Source: Thermopetrobacter sp.
GTDB taxonomy: Bacteria > Pseudomonadota > Alphaproteobacteria > Rhizobiales > Aestuariivirgaceae
Direction of reading: 5' to 3'
DNA: 8,958 nt
Assembly: GCA_011374735.1 (NCBI GenBank)
Contig: DRPD01000324.1
Coordinates: 1 to 8,958, forward strand
In this document: piece by piece, positions 1-6,407 of the stretch
How positions within the stretch are numbered: the stretch's first letter is position 1
How the letters are laid out: every line of letters begins with the position of its first letter
Made by a program: the position numbers and the translations under genes
The notes under the pieces: model-generated
Told to the model about the DNA's origin: nothing
Database searches by the model: none
What the model saw: the letters and a program-made list of their open reading frames with translations, nothing else

Positions 1-439
1 TCATGAAGCGTATTCCCAGCCCTATGCAGGCATTCGGGATTTTGACTTTTTTGATGGTATCGGCGGCTCTTTCGTGAGTAACCACCACGCGCTCATATGT
101 CAGCGCATGAGCAAGCAGCCAGGAATCCGCAACGCTCAGAAAGGTGCTTATGGCAGCCGGCTCATAACCATTGCTAGTTACCCACTTGGTCACTTTTCCA
201 TAGGCCGATAATACCTTTGCATCCCTTGGCAAGAAGAATTTCTCTCCCTGCCTCTTTGCCCAATTTGTCAGTTCATCTTCACCCGCTGCAAGTTCGCTCC
301 CAACCATTTCCACACTGGCGACGCTCTCTTCACCGTTCTTCCGTTCCAGCCATTCCCAGAACGCCGGGCAGAAGTCGAACCCGTAGTGCAGGTTTTTGGC
401 CTGAATGAACACGTTGGCGTCCAGTAGATAACGGGTCAT
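1..439 (-). CDS. DUF4411 family PIN-like protein (C-terminus cut by window edge)
   Basis: My reading of the minus strand gives 146 residues before the window ends. The N-terminus MTRYLLDANVFIQAK is the typical DUF4411 opening, with the PIN-fold acidic residue D7 in 'LLDANVF'. Further conserved acidic positions are E49 (in 'VGSEL'), D105 (in 'SVADSWLLAHA') and possibly E122 (in 'VVTHE'), where PIN nucleases place metal ligands. Family members are about 160-170 residues from memory, so only a short C-terminal piece should be missing. The start ATG overlaps the stop of the upstream XRE-ImmA gene as ATGA, so translation is probably coupled. GC is low for the window (43-58% in the 60-base rows I counted), which suggests horizontal acquisition. 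DUF4411 belongs to the PIN-like clan and is functionally uncharacterised as far as I know. An RNase toxin-like role is inference from the fold and the partner gene. Confidence 0.85.
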   Translation of the reverse strand, partial: MTRYLLDANVFIQAKNLHYGFDFCPAFWEWLERKNGEESVASVEMVGSELAAGEDELTNWAKRQGEKFFLPRDAKVLSAYGKVTKWVTSNGYEPAAISTFLSVADSWLLAHALTYERVVVTHERAADTIKKVKIPNACIGLGIRFM

Positions 440-1602
440 GCCAGCACCCCCAGCTCCTTGCCCAGCCGCTGGAACGTTTCCGTCTTCTTAACCCCCATCA
501 GCCTGAAGGCATCCCGATAGAGCGTATGGCCCTCCAGCGTGCTGACGAACAAAGCGCGCAGGAAACGTCGGCTCAGGCGCACCGGCAGGGTGTTGTAGGC
601 ATTGCCGCCGCTGCCACGCTCCTGCACCCTCTCACGCAGGAATGCCATTTCCCGCTGCCACAGCTCTTCGAAATCACCACGTTCCAGATGGCGTGCATCC
701 AGCAGCCGACGCAGGATGACCAAGGTACTGACCTTGAAGTGCCTGGCCAGCTCATTCTTCAATTCCCGGACATCTCTTGTATTGCTGGCCGCCAACTCCT
801 CGCGCAGCGCGTCCATGGGCACCAGCAGCTCGGCAGCCACCCGGTTGCACCACACCTCTTCCTGCCGGAACCCGCGCGTGTTGCGCATCCCGATGTTGCT
901 CAGCGCCGTCTGCCCCTGCCACAGGTGTGCCAACTCATGGGCAAGGGTGAAAATCTGTCCGGCCTTCGTATCCGCCCCGTTGACGAAAATCAGAGGCGCC
1001 AGGTCATCGCTCAGGGCGAAGCCGCGAAACTCTTCCACGTTAAGCTTGCGGTGGGTGTTGGCACCAACGATGCCACTGTTCATCACCAGCACGCCGGCAT
1101 CCTCGATGCGCTCGCGCAACAGGCGCAGGGCTTCTTCCCAAGTCTTGCATTCAGCCCGTTCCCGCATGCCAAATCCAATGAATTCGGCAATTTCCCGCGC
1201 CACCTTTTTCGGCTCGTCATCAATGCTTTTCGTGCCCACGAACGGCACGCCATTGAGCCGGTTCAGCTCGGCATATTCGCGATACCACTCTTGCCGCTGC
1301 TGGCAGATGTAGATGGTATCCAGTAAGTCCGGGCTGGGCCGGCGCACTTTACGGTTGGCGAAAGTGCGAAAATCGGGGATAGGGACAGGCTCTTCCGGCG
1401 GTTCCGGGAGGAACAGATAGCCCAGCGGCACGTGTACCTTTTTGGCGAATTTTTCCAGCTGCTTCAGGGTAGGTTGCTGCGTTCCCGCCTGCCACGCCGG
1501 CACTTTGTCCGCCAACTCCTTTCCCAACTCATGAGGATGCTTGCCGGCACGCTCTAGTGCCCAAACAATCATTTGCGGATTTGTATCAACTCGCAAAACC
1601 AT
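436..1602 (-). CDS. XRE-family regulator fused to ImmA/IrrE zinc metallopeptidase
   Basis: 388 residues. Residues 5-65 resemble an XRE-type DNA-binding domain ending in the usual 'KVHVPLGYLFLPEPPEE' linker. The peptidase domain carries HELAH at 222-226 in 'FTLAHELAHLWQG', a gluzincin HExxH site. The following segment 'EEVWCNRVAAELLVP' (248-262) matches the region that supplies the third zinc ligand, probably E248 or E249. The C-terminal 50 residues ('RRFLRAL..TLEGHTLYRDAFRLMGVKK') are characteristic of the long XRE-ImmA proteins that sit beside DUF4411. In characterised relatives (ImmA of ICEBs1, IrrE/PprI) the peptidase cleaves a repressor; the substrate here is unknown. The ATG at 1602 gives the full XRE domain, although the ribosome binding site is weak. 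The stop overlaps the DUF4411 start. This is likely the antitoxin-like or sensor partner of a two-gene module, and an 11-bp palindrome plus a 6-11-6 inverted repeat upstream fit self-regulation. Confidence 0.93.
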   Translation of the reverse strand: MVLRVDTNPQMIVWALERAGKHPHELGKELADKVPAWQAGTQQPTLKQLEKFAKKVHVPLGYLFLPEPPEEPVPIPDFRTFANRKVRRPSPDLLDTIYICQQRQEWYREYAELNRLNGVPFVGTKSIDDEPKKVAREIAEFIGFGMRERAECKTWEEALRLLRERIEDAGVLVMNSGIVGANTHRKLNVEEFRGFALSDDLAPLIFVNGADTKAGQIFTLAHELAHLWQGQTALSNIGMRNTRGFRQEEVWCNRVAAELLVPMDALREELAASNTRDVRELKNELARHFKVSTLVILRRLLDARHLERGDFEELWQREMAFLRERVQERGSGGNAYNTLPVRLSRRFLRALFVSTLEGHTLYRDAFRLMGVKKTETFQRLGKELGVLA

Positions 1603-1611
1603 GTGTTCTTG

Positions 1612-1667
1612 CTTGCCGCAAGTTGGTTTCAGTCACCTTAACATACCTGCCGAACAATCAAGCAGGT
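1612..1667 (-). promoter_or_regulatory. Candidate operator/promoter of the XRE-ImmA cassette
   Basis: The 80 bp between livG and the XRE-ImmA start is AT-richer than its surroundings. It contains a perfect inverted repeat, ACCTGC (1645-1650) and GCAGGT (1662-1667), separated by 11 bp, giving half-site centres 17 bp apart. Nearer the gene is an 11-bp palindrome CTTGCCGCAAG at 1612-1622. A minus-strand -10-like TATGTT lies just downstream of the repeat, but no convincing -35 at standard spacing was found. The spacing suits a dimeric HTH protein such as the encoded XRE protein. The longer repeat is not an obvious terminator for livG because no T-run follows it. Confidence 0.35.
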
Positions 1668-1682
1668 CAGAGGCTCCGAAGC

Positions 1683-2441
1683 TCATGCCTCCACCCCTCC
1701 CAGATAGGCTTCCTGCACCTTCGGATCGTTGCGGATCTCGTCGGGTTTTCCGTGCGCGATGAAGGTGCCGCGCGCCAGCACGGAAATGGTGTCGGCCAGT
1801 GAGAACACCACATGCATGTCATGCTCGATGATGACCTTGGTGATGCCCTTCTCGCCGATGCGCTTCAGCAGATCGATGGTGTTGTTGGTGTCGGCCCGGC
1901 TCATGCCGGCGGTCGGCTCGTCCAGCAGCAGCAGCTTGGGATGCTGGATCAGGCACATGGCCAGCTCCAGCCGCCGCTTGTCGCCGCGCGACAGGGCGGC
2001 GCTGACCCGGTGGCGCTGCTCGGCCAGCCCCACTTCCTCCAGAATGTGCTCCGCCTCCTCCATCAGTTCGCCGCGCCGCGTGACGCGCCGCCAGGCGTTG
2101 AGCCGGAAGGCGCCGTCGCGCTTCGCCATGGCCGGGATCATCAGATTCTCCAGCAGCGTCAGCTCCTCGAAGATCTCCGGCGTCTGGAACACCCGGGCGA
2201 TGCCCATCTGATTGATCTCGTGCGGCTTGCGGCCGATCAGCGGCCGGCCCTCGAAGGTGACGGTGCCGCGATCCGGCGTCAGCCGCCCGATCAGGCAGTT
2301 GAGCAGCGTCGATTTGCCGGCTCCGTTGGGGCCGATGATGGCATGCACGCGGCCTTCCTCGACGTCGAGATTGACCTCCCACAGGGCGCGAAGCCCGCCG
2401 AAGCTCTTGTGCACGTCCTCGATCCGCAGCACCGCCGCCAT
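1683..2441 (-). CDS. livG: LivG-type ABC transporter ATP-binding protein (HAAT family)
   Basis: 252 residues with a complete nucleotide-binding domain: Walker A GPNGAGKST (37-45), Q-loop glutamine Q86 in 'VFQTPEIF', signature LSRGDKRRLELA (150-161), Walker B LLLLDEP with catalytic E175, and H-loop H207 in 'IIEHDMHVVF'. The signature LSRGD in place of LSGGQ is common in this LivG subgroup, so it is not a defect. The protein powers uptake by the LivH/LivM-type permeases from the cytoplasmic side. It starts 3 bp after the livM stop, with a GGGAGG ribosome binding site formed by the last livM codons. The C-terminus ('KVQEAYLGG') is intact, so the gene was not truncated by whatever lies downstream. 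The usual LivF partner ATPase is not next to it. Confidence 0.93.
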   Translation of the reverse strand: MAAVLRIEDVHKSFGGLRALWEVNLDVEEGRVHAIIGPNGAGKSTLLNCLIGRLTPDRGTVTFEGRPLIGRKPHEINQMGIARVFQTPEIFEELTLLENLMIPAMAKRDGAFRLNAWRRVTRRGELMEEAEHILEEVGLAEQRHRVSAALSRGDKRRLELAMCLIQHPKLLLLDEPTAGMSRADTNNTIDLLKRIGEKGITKVIIEHDMHVVFSLADTISVLARGTFIAHGKPDEIRNDPKVQEAYLGGVEA

Positions 2442-2444
2442 GGC

Positions 2445-3602
2445 TCAGCCCTCCCGCTCCGCGTGCGCGCCGCCGCGCCGGCGGAACAGCCTCATGAGGC
2501 GCTCAAAGCCCTCCATCAGCCCGCCGGGCAGGAAGATGACGATGAGCATGAACAACAGCCCCAGGGTCAGATGCCAGCCCTTGCCCACGAACAGGCCGGC
2601 GATCTCCACCACCGCGTTCTGAAGCCCGTCGGGCAGCCACGCGAAGGTGGCGTGCAGGATCTTCTCGTTGATGGCCGAGAAGATGTTCTCCGCATACTTG
2701 ATGAGCGCCGCGCCGAGAAACGGCCCCAGCAGGGTGCCGACGCCGCCCAGAATGGTCATCAGCACCACCTCGCCCGACGCCGTCCATTGCATGCGCTCCG
2801 CCCCGGCCAGCGGGTCGATGACCGCCAGCAGCGCCCCGGCCAGCCCCGCATACATGCCGGAGATGACGAAGGCGGCCAGCAGATAGGGGCGCGGATTGAC
2901 GCCGGTGTAGTTCAGCCGCGTCTGGTTGGACTTGATGGCGCGCAGCATCATCCCGAAGCTGGAGCGGAAGATGCGCTGGGCGATGAACATCCCGGCGATC
3001 AGCATCACCGCCGCGAAGTAGAAGCCCGGCCAGCCGCTCATCTCGATGCCGAACAGCGACGGCGACGGCACCCCCACCTCCTTCACCCCCAGCCATTGAT
3101 CGAGAATGCGCACGTCCTGATTGATGTAGTCGGTGACCGGCCCCTGCGCCAGCAGCTGCACCTGCAGGCCGGTTTCGCCGTTGGTCAGCGGGGTCAGCAC
3201 CGAATAGGCCAGATTGTAGGACATCTGGGCGAAGGCCAGGGTGAGGATGGAGAAGTAGATGCCGGCCCGGCGCAGCGACACGTAGCCGATGGCGGCGGCG
3301 AACAGCCCGGCCACCAGCACCGCGAAGATGACCGCCGGCACGGCGTTGACGGTCAGCAGCTTGAACACCCACACCGCGGCGTAGGAGCCCACCCCCAGAA
3401 ACGCCGCGTGGCCGAACGACAGATAGCCGGTCAGCCCGAACAGGATGTTGAAACCGATGGCGAACAGCCCGTAGATGGCGAACTTCTGCAACAGATCGGG
3501 ATAGCCCGCGCCGATCGGCGCCAGGGTGACGGGCATCGACAGCACGAAGGCGGCGAAGATGGCGAGGAAGATCCAGTCCTGTCGGGCCGTCTTGCCGAAC
3601 AT
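2445..3602 (-). CDS. livM: LivM-type ABC transporter permease
   Basis: 385 residues, strongly hydrophobic, with the LivM landmarks [20 protein letters not shown] (56-75), a coupling loop [16 protein letters not shown] (221-236), [13 protein letters not shown] (286-298) and LPGGL near the C-terminus (358-362). It forms the inner-membrane channel together with the LivH-type subunit. A soluble stretch at about 138-190 between membrane segments is probably an extracytoplasmic loop. The arginine-rich C-terminal tail ([12 protein letters not shown]) is cytoplasmic. The ATG follows the livH stop by one base, with GGAGG inside the final livH codons, so translation is coupled. The substrate is most likely branched-chain amino acids or related amides; the sequence alone does not settle which. 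Confidence 0.92.
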   Translation of the reverse strand: MFGKTARQDWIFLAIFAAFVLSMPVTLAPIGAGYPDLLQKFAIYGLFAIGFNILFGLTGYLSFGHAAFLGVGSYAAVWVFKLLTVNAVPAVIFAVLVAGLFAAAIGYVSLRRAGIYFSILTLAFAQMSYNLAYSVLTPLTNGETGLQVQLLAQGPVTDYINQDVRILDQWLGVKEVGVPSPSLFGIEMSGWPGFYFAAVMLIAGMFIAQRIFRSSFGMMLRAIKSNQTRLNYTGVNPRPYLLAAFVISGMYAGLAGALLAVIDPLAGAERMQWTASGEVVLMTILGGVGTLLGPFLGAALIKYAENIFSAINEKILHATFAWLPDGLQNAVVEIAGLFVGKGWHLTLGLLFMLIVIFLPGGLMEGFERLMRLFRRRGGAHAEREG

Positions 3603-3603
3603 C

Positions 3604-4632
3604 TCAATCCTCCATCACGCCCTTGCGCCCCAGCAGCCCGCGCGGACGGGTCAGCAGGACGATGACGGCGATGAGATAGATGATGATCTGATCGATGCCC
3701 GGCAGGATCGCTTTCACTTCCGTCATCGACGAGAACGATTGCAGCACGCCGAGCAGGAACCCGGCCAGCACCGCGCCGGGCAGCGAGCCCATGCCGCCCA
3801 CCACCACCACCACGAACGACAGCACCAGGAATTCCATGCCCATGTGATAGTCGGGCGGCAGGATGGGGGTATACATGGCGCCGGCCAGCCCGGCGACGAT
3901 GGCGGCGATGCCGAACACCGTGGTGAAGCGCCGCCGGATGTTGATGCCCAAGAGCCCCACCGTCTCGCGGTCGCGCATGCCGGCCCGCACCACCATGCCC
4001 CAGGTGGTGAACTGCAGGAAGGCGAAGACGATGGCGATGACCAGCGCCGCGAACAGAAAGTAGATCAGCCGCCACCACGGATATACCAGGGTGCCCGGCG
4101 GCAGGCCGAACAGCGCCCCGACGTCGGCCGAACCGGCGAACATCGCCGGCGCGCTCTGCGGGATCGGGTTGGCGCCGAAGAAGTGCTTGACGATCTCCTG
4201 CAGCACGATGGCCAGGCCAAAGGTGACGAGAATCTGATCGGCGTGGGGGCGGCGGTAGAAATGGCGGATCAAACCGCGCTCCATGACGACGCCGATGAGC
4301 AGCATCACGGGGATCACGGCGATGATCGACACCGGCACCGACCAGTCCACCAGAAAGCGCCCGAAATCGCCCAGCCAGGTTTCCACGTAGGGCGTGCGGA
4401 TCTCCACAGGCTCGCCCCACGGCGTCTTCCGCGTCGGATCGAGCACCACCTTTTCCAGCGTCAGCAGCTTGTTGACGGACACCGCGACGAAGGCGCCGAG
4501 CATGAACAGCGCGCCGTGGGCGAAATTGACGATGCCCAGGGTGCCGAAGGCCAGCGTCAATCCCAGCGCGATCAGGGCGTAGGCGCCGCCCTTGTCCAGC
4601 CCGTTGAGAAATTGCAGCAGAAAGGCGTCCAT
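3604..4632 (-). CDS. livH: LivH-type ABC transporter permease
   Basis: 342 residues, somewhat longer than E. coli LivH (308 from memory). Family motifs are [13 protein letters not shown] (36-48), the coupling-helix segment [17 protein letters not shown] (215-231) and [13 protein letters not shown] (275-287). The extra length is mainly a hydrophilic insertion at about residues 58-98 ('[19 protein letters not shown]...'), between early membrane segments; such insertions occur in alphaproteobacterial relatives. The ATG at 4632 is preceded by TGAGGGG as ribosome binding site. The gene is first after the binding-protein gene, from which it is separated by 121 bp containing a strong hairpin, and is tightly packed with livM downstream. 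Confidence 0.92.
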   Translation of the reverse strand: MDAFLLQFLNGLDKGGAYALIALGLTLAFGTLGIVNFAHGALFMLGAFVAVSVNKLLTLEKVVLDPTRKTPWGEPVEIRTPYVETWLGDFGRFLVDWSVPVSIIAVIPVMLLIGVVMERGLIRHFYRRPHADQILVTFGLAIVLQEIVKHFFGANPIPQSAPAMFAGSADVGALFGLPPGTLVYPWWRLIYFLFAALVIAIVFAFLQFTTWGMVVRAGMRDRETVGLLGINIRRRFTTVFGIAAIVAGLAGAMYTPILPPDYHMGMEFLVLSFVVVVVGGMGSLPGAVLAGFLLGVLQSFSSMTEVKAILPGIDQIIIYLIAVIVLLTRPRGLLGRKGVMED

Positions 4633-4702
4633 GACCCCTCAGGCGTTGCCTCTGGAAAACCGTCAGCCCCGGAAACGGATGCGATCGAAGATCGGGATAT
4701 CC

Positions 4703-4731
4703 CCGGCCACGCCCCTGCGCGGCGTGGCCGG
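4703..4731 (-). promoter_or_regulatory. Strong intercistronic stem-loop between binding-protein gene and livH
   Basis: Perfect 11-bp GC-rich inverted repeat: CCGGCCACGCC at 4703-4713 and GGCGTGGCCGG at 4721-4731, with a 7-nt loop. On the minus-strand transcript it begins about 22 nt after the binding-protein stop codon. No T-run follows the stem; instead an overlapping palindrome GGGATATCCC lies at 4694-4703. It is therefore unlikely to be a full intrinsic terminator. In many binding-protein-dependent importers such a structure protects the upstream mRNA from 3' decay or attenuates readthrough, giving more binding protein than permease. That role is inferred here. Confidence 0.55.
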
Positions 4732-4753
4732 AGAATACGTGGTCAACGCCGGA

Positions 4754-6103
4754 TCAGCAAGGCTTCATGTTGACCGGGCCGAGGTCTCCGCCCAGCATTT
4801 TCGCCTCGTATTCGACCTTGCTGCGCGGGGTGATGTCGACGACCTCCAGCAGGTCATACTTCGAGGCCGGCTTCTCCTTGCCCTTCACCACCAGCACGTC
4901 CTTGAAGCACTGGTGGTCGGCCGCCCGGTATTCCGTCGGGCCGTTGCCCAGCCCGTCGAACTTGAAGCCTTCCAGCGCCTTGATGACGCCGGCCGGCGCG
5001 AAGGTGCCGGCCATCTCGCAGGCGTTGGCGTAGAGGATGGTCTGCACATAGCAGGTCTGCGCCGCCTGCGAGGGCGGGAAGCCATACTCCTTGCCGAAGC
5101 TCTTCACGAACGCCTTGGAGGCCTCGTCGGTCATCTGCCAGTTCCAGTTGGTGGAACCGTAGATGCCCTTGATGGCCTCGCCCGCGCCCTGCGCCATCAG
5201 GCGCGAGAACAGCGGCACCACGATCTGGAACTGCTTGCCGTTCACCTGCTTGTCGCGCATGCCGAACTGCACCGCCTGGGTCAGCGAGTTGACCATGTCC
5301 TTGCCGTAGTGGTTCAGCACCAGCACGTCGGCGCCGGAGTTGAGCACCGGGGTCAGATACTGCGAGAAGTCGCCGGCCCCCAGCGGCGTGCGCACCGCCT
5401 TCACCGTCTTCCAGCCCAGCGCCTCGGTGTATTTCTTGATCGAGCCCTCCTGCGACCAGCCCCAGGTGTAGTCGGCCGTCAGGTGATAGGCCTTGCGATC
5501 GGTGCCGTATTCCTTGGCCAGCACCGGGGCCAGCGCCGCGCCGGTCATCTCGGTATTGAAGAAGTGGCGGAAGCCATGCTTGCGCTTGTCCTTGCCGGTG
5601 GTGTCGTTGGAGTGGGTCAGGCCGGCCATGAAGATCACGCCCATGTCCTGACACAGCGACTGCACGGCGATGGCCACGCCCGACGACGAGCCGCCGGAGA
5701 TCATGATCGCCTTGTCCTTCTCGATCATGCGCTTCGCGGAGGCGCGCGCCGCGTCGGACTTGGTCTGGGTGTCGCCGGTGACGAACGCCACCTTCTTGCC
5801 CAGCACGCCGTTGCCCTTCAGCGCGGAGGGCTTGAAGGTGTTCAGCATGCCGCCGTCGCCCTCGCCGTTCAGGTGCTTCACCGCCAGCTTGAAGGCGCGC
5901 AACTCGTCGGCGCCCTCATCGGCGTAGGCGCCGGTCTGCGGCACGTTGAAGCCCAGCACCACCTCCTTGCCGGTCGGCATGTTGCAATACTGCTCGGCGT
6001 AGGCCTCCCTGACGAAATGCAGAATCGGCACCGACAGCGCCGCCCCGCCCGCTGCGCCGCGGATCAGCTGACGGCGATTGATGATGAGTTTGTCGTTGCG
6101 CAT
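4754..6103 (-). CDS. ABC transporter substrate-binding protein, Peripla_BP_6/LivJ-like, Tat-type signal
   Basis: 449 residues. The N-terminus has twin arginines followed by a hydrophobic stretch ('NRRQLIRGAAGGAALSVPI', 9-27) and a likely cleavage site at AYA|EQ (about 36), so export is probably through Tat. The mature part reads as a type I periplasmic binding fold: 'EVVLGFNVPQTGAYADEG' (47-64), 'AIMISGGSSSGVAIAV' (132-147), 'AYHLTADYTWGWSQEG' (205-220) and 'YGSTNWNWQMTDEASKAF' (315-332). It captures substrate in the periplasm for the LivHMG-type importer encoded downstream. The start is well supported by AGGAGG five bases upstream. It is longer than E. coli LivJ (about 367 from memory) and has six cysteines at 40, 151, 351, 362, 399 and 449, which could form disulfides. 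Ligand is uncertain: branched-chain amino acid, amide, urea or a similar small molecule. Confidence 0.9.
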   Translation of the reverse strand: MRNDKLIINRRQLIRGAAGGAALSVPILHFVREAYAEQYCNMPTGKEVVLGFNVPQTGAYADEGADELRAFKLAVKHLNGEGDGGMLNTFKPSALKGNGVLGKKVAFVTGDTQTKSDAARASAKRMIEKDKAIMISGGSSSGVAIAVQSLCQDMGVIFMAGLTHSNDTTGKDKRKHGFRHFFNTEMTGAALAPVLAKEYGTDRKAYHLTADYTWGWSQEGSIKKYTEALGWKTVKAVRTPLGAGDFSQYLTPVLNSGADVLVLNHYGKDMVNSLTQAVQFGMRDKQVNGKQFQIVVPLFSRLMAQGAGEAIKGIYGSTNWNWQMTDEASKAFVKSFGKEYGFPPSQAAQTCYVQTILYANACEMAGTFAPAGVIKALEGFKFDGLGNGPTEYRAADHQCFKDVLVVKGKEKPASKYDLLEVVDITPRSKVEYEAKMLGGDLGPVNMKPC

Positions 6104-6270
6104 GAATTCCTCCTCTTGACTGCCTGAGCTTGGGGACAGCCCGTGGTTGATGTTGTTCTATCGCCGACGTGTCCCGCGCCCAACGCTAGCACCGGGCGGG
6201 CCGGCTGTTGAACCTAGCATTTAGGCGAATACACATATGAGTTTCCATATATGTCTGCTATGTCTGCCGG
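6104..6270 (-). promoter_or_regulatory. Upstream control region of the importer operon
   Basis: Non-coding. The part at 6225-6267 is strikingly AT-rich in a GC-rich setting. It contains an inverted repeat ACATAT (6233-6238) / ATATGT (6249-6254) with centres 16 bp apart. It also has two exact tandem copies of TATGTCTGC (6250-6267), the first overlapping the right half of the inverted repeat. Further toward the gene, CTAGCA occurs twice in the same orientation (6186-6191 and 6214-6219), 28 bp apart. These look like regulator-binding elements. I could not place a confident -35/-10 pair; the best minus-strand candidate, ending in TAGAAC near 6140, is weak. The ribosome binding site of the binding-protein gene is CCTCCT on the plus strand at 6109-6114. 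Confidence 0.4.
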
Positions 6271-6281
6271 CCCGCCGTCGC

Positions 6282-6310
6282 TTGCCATGATGCCGGCGGC
6301 CGACTATGCA
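6282..6310 (+). promoter_or_regulatory. Candidate sigma-70-type promoter of tRNA-Thr
   Basis: TTGCCA at 6282-6287 (5 of 6 matches to TTGACA) and TATGCA at 6305-6310 (TAT conserved) are separated by exactly 17 bp. Transcription would begin around 6316-6319, leaving a 5' leader of roughly 10 nt before the tRNA, a normal arrangement for RNase P processing. The sequence after the -10 is GC-rich, as is common in stable-RNA promoters. Confidence 0.5.
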
Positions 6311-6327
6311 GGAACAACCCGCCCGGG

Positions 6328-6403
6328 GCCGGCTTAGCTCAGTTGGCAGAGCACCTGATTTGTAATCAGGGGGTCGGGGGTTCGAGGCCCTCAGCCGGCA
6401 CCA
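6328..6403 (+). tRNA. trnT-UGU: tRNA-Thr (anticodon UGU)
   Basis: A 76-nt cloverleaf can be folded by eye. The acceptor stem is GCCGGCT (6328-6334) with AGCCGGC (6393-6399), discriminator A6400 and an encoded CCA at 6401-6403. The D-arm is 'TTAGCTCAGTTGGCAGAGC'. The anticodon stem CCTGA/TCAGG encloses TTTGTAA, with anticodon TGT at 6361-6363, reading ACA and probably other ACN threonine codons. The T-arm is GGGGG-TTCGAGG-CCCTC, with one G-T pair and a G at loop position 60 where a pyrimidine is usual. No terminator hairpin with a T-run follows: the convergent trkH stop codon begins only 4 bp beyond the CCA. Confidence 0.97.
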
Positions 6404-6407
6404 CCGC

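Noticed and set aside
1645..1667. Inverted repeat as the livG terminator
   Set aside because: Six-bp arms with an 11-nt loop and no T-run; its position before the XRE gene fits an operator better.
1812..3665. 617-residue plus-strand reading frame opposite livG and livM
   Set aside because: It is rich in H, Q, G, R and A with no domain or signal, and lies antisense to two complete transporter genes. It is a typical shadow frame of GC-rich coding DNA.
4592..6127. 511-residue plus-strand frame opposite the binding-protein gene
   Set aside because: Low-information composition, no ribosome binding site or family motif, and entirely antisense to a well-supported gene.
6328..6403. tRNA-Thr as an attachment site for an integrated element
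   Set aside because: No integrase, no repeated tRNA 3' end in the window, and ordinary core genes on both sides.
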